Of a stretch of DNA of 35,834 nucleotides, positions 32,830-35,834 are shown piece by piece. Within the stretch, counting starts at the first letter, position 1. Each line of letters begins with the position of its first letter. Under the pieces are notes generated by a model. It did no database searches, was not told the DNA's origin, and worked only from the letters and a program-made list of their open reading frames with translations. The DNA lies in the NCBI RefSeq assembly GCF_015207605.1, contig NZ_JADEWO010000060.1:1-35834 (forward strand), in the 5' to 3' direction. A program made the position numbers and the translations under genes. Source of the stretch: Oculatella sp. LEGE 06141. Lineage in GTDB: Bacteria; Cyanobacteriota; Cyanobacteriia; Elainellales; Elainellaceae.

Positions 32830-33423
32830 TCAATCTCCTGCGTGCCAGTTTTAAGAGCATTTGCGCTTTCTCAGTTACTTAGGACGCTCCGAGTCGTGAG
32901 TTATTACCCACTCTTTCAAGGGTGGCTACTTCTAAGCCCACTTCCCAGGTTCTTTGCACTCGCGTTCGGCTGAGCGCTCACGCCGAAGCCCGTTCACAAG
33001 CGCCACTGCGAGCAGTGGTACGTTTCCTCTCGTACTTGTAGGTAGGCTCTACATGGGACACTCAGGAGATTACGAGATGCTAGCACTTATCAGGTAAAGA
33101 TTCCTGAACCTAGAAAACAGCTTTACCTATCCCACCCTAATGTGAGGCACTGCCGTATGCCAACCATGTACTCACCCTCGCAACTGCTCTTCATGCAACA
33201 ATGCCCCTTAAGAACGAAATTCAACGGTTGGTGAACCTTCTCTGAGGCTTATCTGATACTACTGTGGGTATCTAAACATCTTCATAAAGTTCTTATATAG
33301 ACTCTGTAACAACTCTGTTTTGGAGTCACATTTTGGGGGATAACACGGAAATGTTTGGGTATCCTGATCGAAGAGCTACCTCATTGCACACTCTCTCCTT
33401 CAGCAAGCTTAGGATAATTAAGT
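32830..33423. other. Gene-poor junction between kptA and the winged-helix/ATPase cassette
   Basis: About 590 bases with no gene I can support. It holds copy 2 of the palindromic repeat (32964-32990), a short hairpin CCACTGC/GCAGTGG near 33003-33018, and a minus-strand open stretch ending in TAA at 32879-32881 (WEVGLEVATLERVGNNSRLG is part of it) that looks like the tail of a decayed gene, possibly a transposase. The A/T-rich stretch near 33280-33310 (CATAAAGTTCTTATATAGACT) may be the promoter of the cassette. Confidence 0.5.
32964..32990. repeat. Palindromic interspersed repeat, copy 2
   Basis: The core TTCGGC-TGAGCGCTCA-CGCCGAA is followed by GCC. Unlike copy 1 it is fully self-complementary around the central palindrome except for one extra C. 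Confidence 0.85.
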
Positions 33424-34095
33424 ATGCCTGCCACCCAAACAGAAGTAAATCCGGTTATGTTACAGAGTACGACTCGTATCCTTCTTGCCTTGTGGGAATT
33501 AGGAGGAGTAGGATCTGAGGTTAAACGAGGAGAGTTAACAAGACGAGTTGTACAGAAGGGAAAGAAGAGCGCAGATTACAAGATTTTTTTAGATCAGTTA
33601 GAGAAAGATAGCGCGATCGCTGTTACCAAAACTACGATCGCTCTTTCTCCAAGGGGAGCAGACTTGCTTAGCCAGAACTTGAAGAATGCTGATTTTGCTT
33701 TTGCATCTCAAGTCGGCGCAAAAACAGCCAATGCATTGCTGAAATGGATACGCGAAATGGGCGTACCCCGCACCAGCAGTAAGACAGAGACAAATGGCAA
33801 GGTTGCAGAAGATGCGATCGCCTCTTACGAAGCCTTTAAACCAGTTGCACTAGAAGTATACGATCGCCTCAATCGTGACCATAACTTCGATAACCTGGTT
33901 CCTATTTATCGCATTCGTAGAGAAATTGGCGATCGGGTTTCTCGTTCTCAGTTCGATGAATGGTTGTTAGAGATGCAGAGCGAAAATATTTTGCAATTGA
34001 TTGGCGGAGAAATGCCAGATATCACTCCTGATAAAGCTGAAAATTCTATCAAAACAGCATTGGGCGGAGTGCGATACTACGCCAAAGTTCTGTAA
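33424..34095 (+). CDS. Protein with two winged-helix-like regions, first gene of a putative defence-type cassette
   Basis: A 223-residue cytoplasmic protein. Residues 13-75 look like a winged helix (TTRILLALWELGG, RGELTRRVVQKGKKSADYKI, AVTKTTIALSPRGADLLSQN, with a typical L-S-P-x-G turn). A second helical/winged unit lies at about 145-223 (VYDRLNRDHNFDNLVPIYRI, RSQFDEWLLEMQSENILQLI, ending GGVRYYAKVL). I do not recognise a named family. The ATG at 33424 is weakly supported by AGGATAATTAAGT; an ATG 11 codons downstream is possible. The gene is followed by a P-loop ATPase 56 bases on, in the same orientation. The pattern suggests a DNA- or complex-binding partner of that ATPase. Confidence 0.7.
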   Translation: MPATQTEVNPVMLQSTTRILLALWELGGVGSEVKRGELTRRVVQKGKKSADYKIFLDQLEKDSAIAVTKTTIALSPRGADLLSQNLKNADFAFASQVGAKTANALLKWIREMGVPRTSSKTETNGKVAEDAIASYEAFKPVALEVYDRLNRDHNFDNLVPIYRIRREIGDRVSRSQFDEWLLEMQSENILQLIGGEMPDITPDKAENSIKTALGGVRYYAKVL

Positions 34096-34151
34096 AAGCT
34101 TCGACTCGCAAAGCATGCTTCCTGATTGCTCAAACAATTTCATTAAATGCC

Positions 34152-35714
34152 ATGAACGCTACTTTCGCTGTCTCTGATTTAGAGAAGATTAACGCTGCTC
34201 TTCAAAGCCATAACCCTTTTGCTCAACCTCCTTTCGTTAACGCTAACAATGTGTGGGGCAAGAGTTTTCCGGATGTTGAAACTTTAAATGCTCACGCCTC
34301 CGATGCTGTGTTCAAAGCATTAGAGGATATTCGAGCGGGACATTATTCAACAACTTCAATCCTGATCACTGCTCAAGACGGCACGGGTAAAACACACATC
34401 ATTAGTCGTATTCGTCACCGTCTTCAAACTCAGAGCGGCGCTCTGTTTGTGTTTGCTAACAAGTTTAATGATTTGAATCAAGCAAAGCAGGGATTCCAAC
34501 AAATTTTAGCCGACAGTTTAAGTAACATTGGTAGCCAAGGCGTAAAACAATGGCAGGAACTCGCAGCATCGATGGCAAATGACGCTGCAAAGTCTATTGG
34601 ACTTCCAACAATGGCTGCTAAAGATTTTGTCAAGAAGTTTGAGACGGGAGAAGAAGATCAAAACACAAAATGGGTCAATCAGTTGACCAGAGCATTTGGT
34701 AGAGTTAGGACTGTTCAAGATCCTGATATTGTTCGAGCTATTTTTTGGACACTATCAGATGATGAAGCTTCCTACGCATCGAATTGGTTGGCAGGCAAAG
34801 AGCTAGCTCAATTTAAGGCAAATGACTTGAGGTTGCCGACGCAGAACCAGTCTTTTGATGCCGTCCTTCAAATTTTCTCACTAATCAGTGAATATAATGA
34901 ATTGGTCATCTGCTTTGATGAGCTAGATATCCTTGAATTTAATGATGCTGGTTTGCACAAATCACAAGTTGTAGCAAACTTAGTCAAGGAGTTAGTTGAG
35001 AATTTGAAGCGGGGTGTCATCCTAAGTGTGTTAATGCCTGGAATCTGGAAAGATAGGGTTGAAAGAGAGCTTCCTGGTGGTGTTTCCAGTAAGATGAAAA
35101 CTTTTGGTGAAGCTTTTGACTTGCAGTATCTTGATAGTGATTCAACAGTTGATTTAGTTGCCTTCTTCTTGAAGGATTACTACGAATCTAGAGACTTAAA
35201 TCCCCCTCATCCTATTTACCCCTTTGAAGTAGAACAACTTAAAGCAATTGGTAAAGACAAACCTACTGTTCGGGAAGTTCTGAAATGGTGCCGGGAGAAC
35301 TGCAAACCACCTATCAGTTCTACCAGCGGGGATCAGCCTCCTATCATAATCGTAGTTGAGCCAGATCCAGTTGAGATGGCATTCATTAGCGAAATAGGCG
35401 CAGACATTACAAGCGTTTTAGATGACAATCAAGTGTTAGCCGAAGCTCTGCTCCTAGGATTTCAAGGATTAGTTGGAGAAACTGTAGAGTGCGTGAAGAT
35501 TAAGGATGTAATTACGGGTATTGGAAAAAGAGGTAAGGACGATTACCTCAACTTTAAGATTCTTGGTCAAGAGAATGGAGAAGAAATTGCTATTGGTGTT
35601 GCAGTCCTACAGTATGAAGGTGGTGGTGCTTTAGGAGCAGGTTTTAGGCGACTGCTGGACGATGAGAGTCGATTTAACTTTAACTTAACTCGTGGTTGCT
35701 TAGTGAGATCGTAA
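34152..35714 (+). CDS. P-loop (AAA-type/STAND-like) ATPase with possible degenerate nuclease-like C-terminus
   Basis: A 520-residue cytoplasmic protein. Walker A is AQDGTGKTH (74-82), and Walker B is LVICFDELDIL (251-261, Asp256-Glu257). A conserved-looking N-terminal motif NPFAQPPFVNANNVWGKSFP precedes the P-loop. The segment after Walker B (VVANLVKELVENLKRGVILS) suits a sensor region, and TVREVLKWCREN suits a winged lid. The C-terminal 110 residues (ITSVLDDNQVLAEALLLGFQ through DDYLNFKILGQENGEEIAIG to TRGCLVRS) have the strand-helix pattern of a PD-(D/E)XK-like fold, but no clear E-x-K, and the protein stops abruptly. Specific family not recognised. The gene is visibly more A/T-rich than most of the window and contains no HIP1 octamer. 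Confidence 0.75.
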   Translation: MNATFAVSDLEKINAALQSHNPFAQPPFVNANNVWGKSFPDVETLNAHASDAVFKALEDIRAGHYSTTSILITAQDGTGKTHIISRIRHRLQTQSGALFVFANKFNDLNQAKQGFQQILADSLSNIGSQGVKQWQELAASMANDAAKSIGLPTMAAKDFVKKFETGEEDQNTKWVNQLTRAFGRVRTVQDPDIVRAIFWTLSDDEASYASNWLAGKELAQFKANDLRLPTQNQSFDAVLQIFSLISEYNELVICFDELDILEFNDAGLHKSQVVANLVKELVENLKRGVILSVLMPGIWKDRVERELPGGVSSKMKTFGEAFDLQYLDSDSTVDLVAFFLKDYYESRDLNPPHPIYPFEVEQLKAIGKDKPTVREVLKWCRENCKPPISSTSGDQPPIIIVVEPDPVEMAFISEIGADITSVLDDNQVLAEALLLGFQGLVGETVECVKIKDVITGIGKRGKDDYLNFKILGQENGEEIAIGVAVLQYEGGGALGAGFRRLLDDESRFNFNLTRGCLVRS

Positions 35715-35774
35715 CTGTTCAAGGGGTTGAAAAAGGGAATTGAGAAAATCGAGAGGTGCTGCTAGGCTAACAAG

Positions 35775-35834
35775 ATGGAAGAGAACCCTGTCCCCTCCAT
35801 CAATGATGTTAGCCAATCGGACTGGGACAAGACC
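35775..35834 (+). CDS. Start of a third cassette gene (partial, 20 codons)
   Basis: An ATG at 35775 opens a frame reading MEENPVPSINDVSQSDWDKT to the window edge. It begins 60 bases after the ATPase stop, in the same direction, which suits a third gene of the same transcript. The ribosome binding site is weak. Twenty codons do not identify the family; an effector such as a helicase, methyltransferase or nuclease would be expected in a defence cassette but cannot be shown. Confidence 0.45.
   Translation, partial: MEENPVPSINDVSQSDWDKT

Noticed and set aside
33333-33518. 61-codon frame before and across the start of the winged-helix gene
   Set aside because: It overlaps the better supported gene in another frame and shows no protein-like pattern.
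1-35834. tRNA, rRNA or riboswitch
   Set aside because: No cloverleaf with a TTC-loop motif, no rRNA stretch and no known riboswitch core were seen on either strand by reading. A covariance search would be decisive.

Overview
The window looks like chromosomal DNA of a cyanobacterium, probably filamentous and Leptolyngbya-like. The genus is inference. The evidence is the frequent HIP1 octamer GCGATCGC, an NblB-type phycobilisome-degradation protein, a glycolate oxidase GlcE/GlcF pair, an SLH-domain fragment, a PEP-CTERM protein and an IS5-type MITE of the kind common in cyanobacteria. No rRNA, tRNA or CRISPR array was seen.

Layout. Positions 1-340 hold the start of a DMT/EamA transporter, cut by the window edge. 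Positions 504-3417 hold sppA, aroH and gdhA; gdhA has a consensus NtcA box upstream. Positions 3682-8331 hold a truncated SLH protein, a PacL-type calcium P-type ATPase ending in a 10-bp tandem repeat, and recF. Positions 8431-10697 hold a fasciclin lipoprotein and an FG-GAP/UnbV protein. Positions 11033-15118 hold an M42 peptidase, a CBS-pair protein, nblB, a PEP-CTERM protein and a small orphan ORF. Positions 15172-17864 hold the photorespiratory glcE-glcF operon (minus strand). Positions 18088-20673 hold a GT25-like glycosyltransferase and a hydrolase fused to a membrane domain.

Positions 20697-31305 form a long accessory run of stress and detoxification functions: an aldo/keto reductase with arfB, a methyltransferase, a cupin, a GST, a GLYR/HIBADH-type reductase with an SGNH lipoprotein, an AraC regulator, a MAPEG protein, a small membrane protein, a VOC-like protein, and a divergent WYL regulator/SDR pair with a clear operator between them. 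These read as several small regulator-target units rather than one pathway.

Positions 31306 to the end look like a mobile or defence region. A 197-bp MITE with TTA target duplications is followed by a translationally coupled kptA-NADAR pair (both NAD/ADP-ribose chemistry on nucleic acids). Then comes a degenerate 594-bp stretch, and then an A/T-richer cassette of a two-winged-helix protein, a P-loop ATPase with a possible nuclease-like C-terminal domain, and the first 20 codons of a third gene. The kptA-NADAR pair and the winged-helix/ATPase cassette are the best candidates for an undescribed system.
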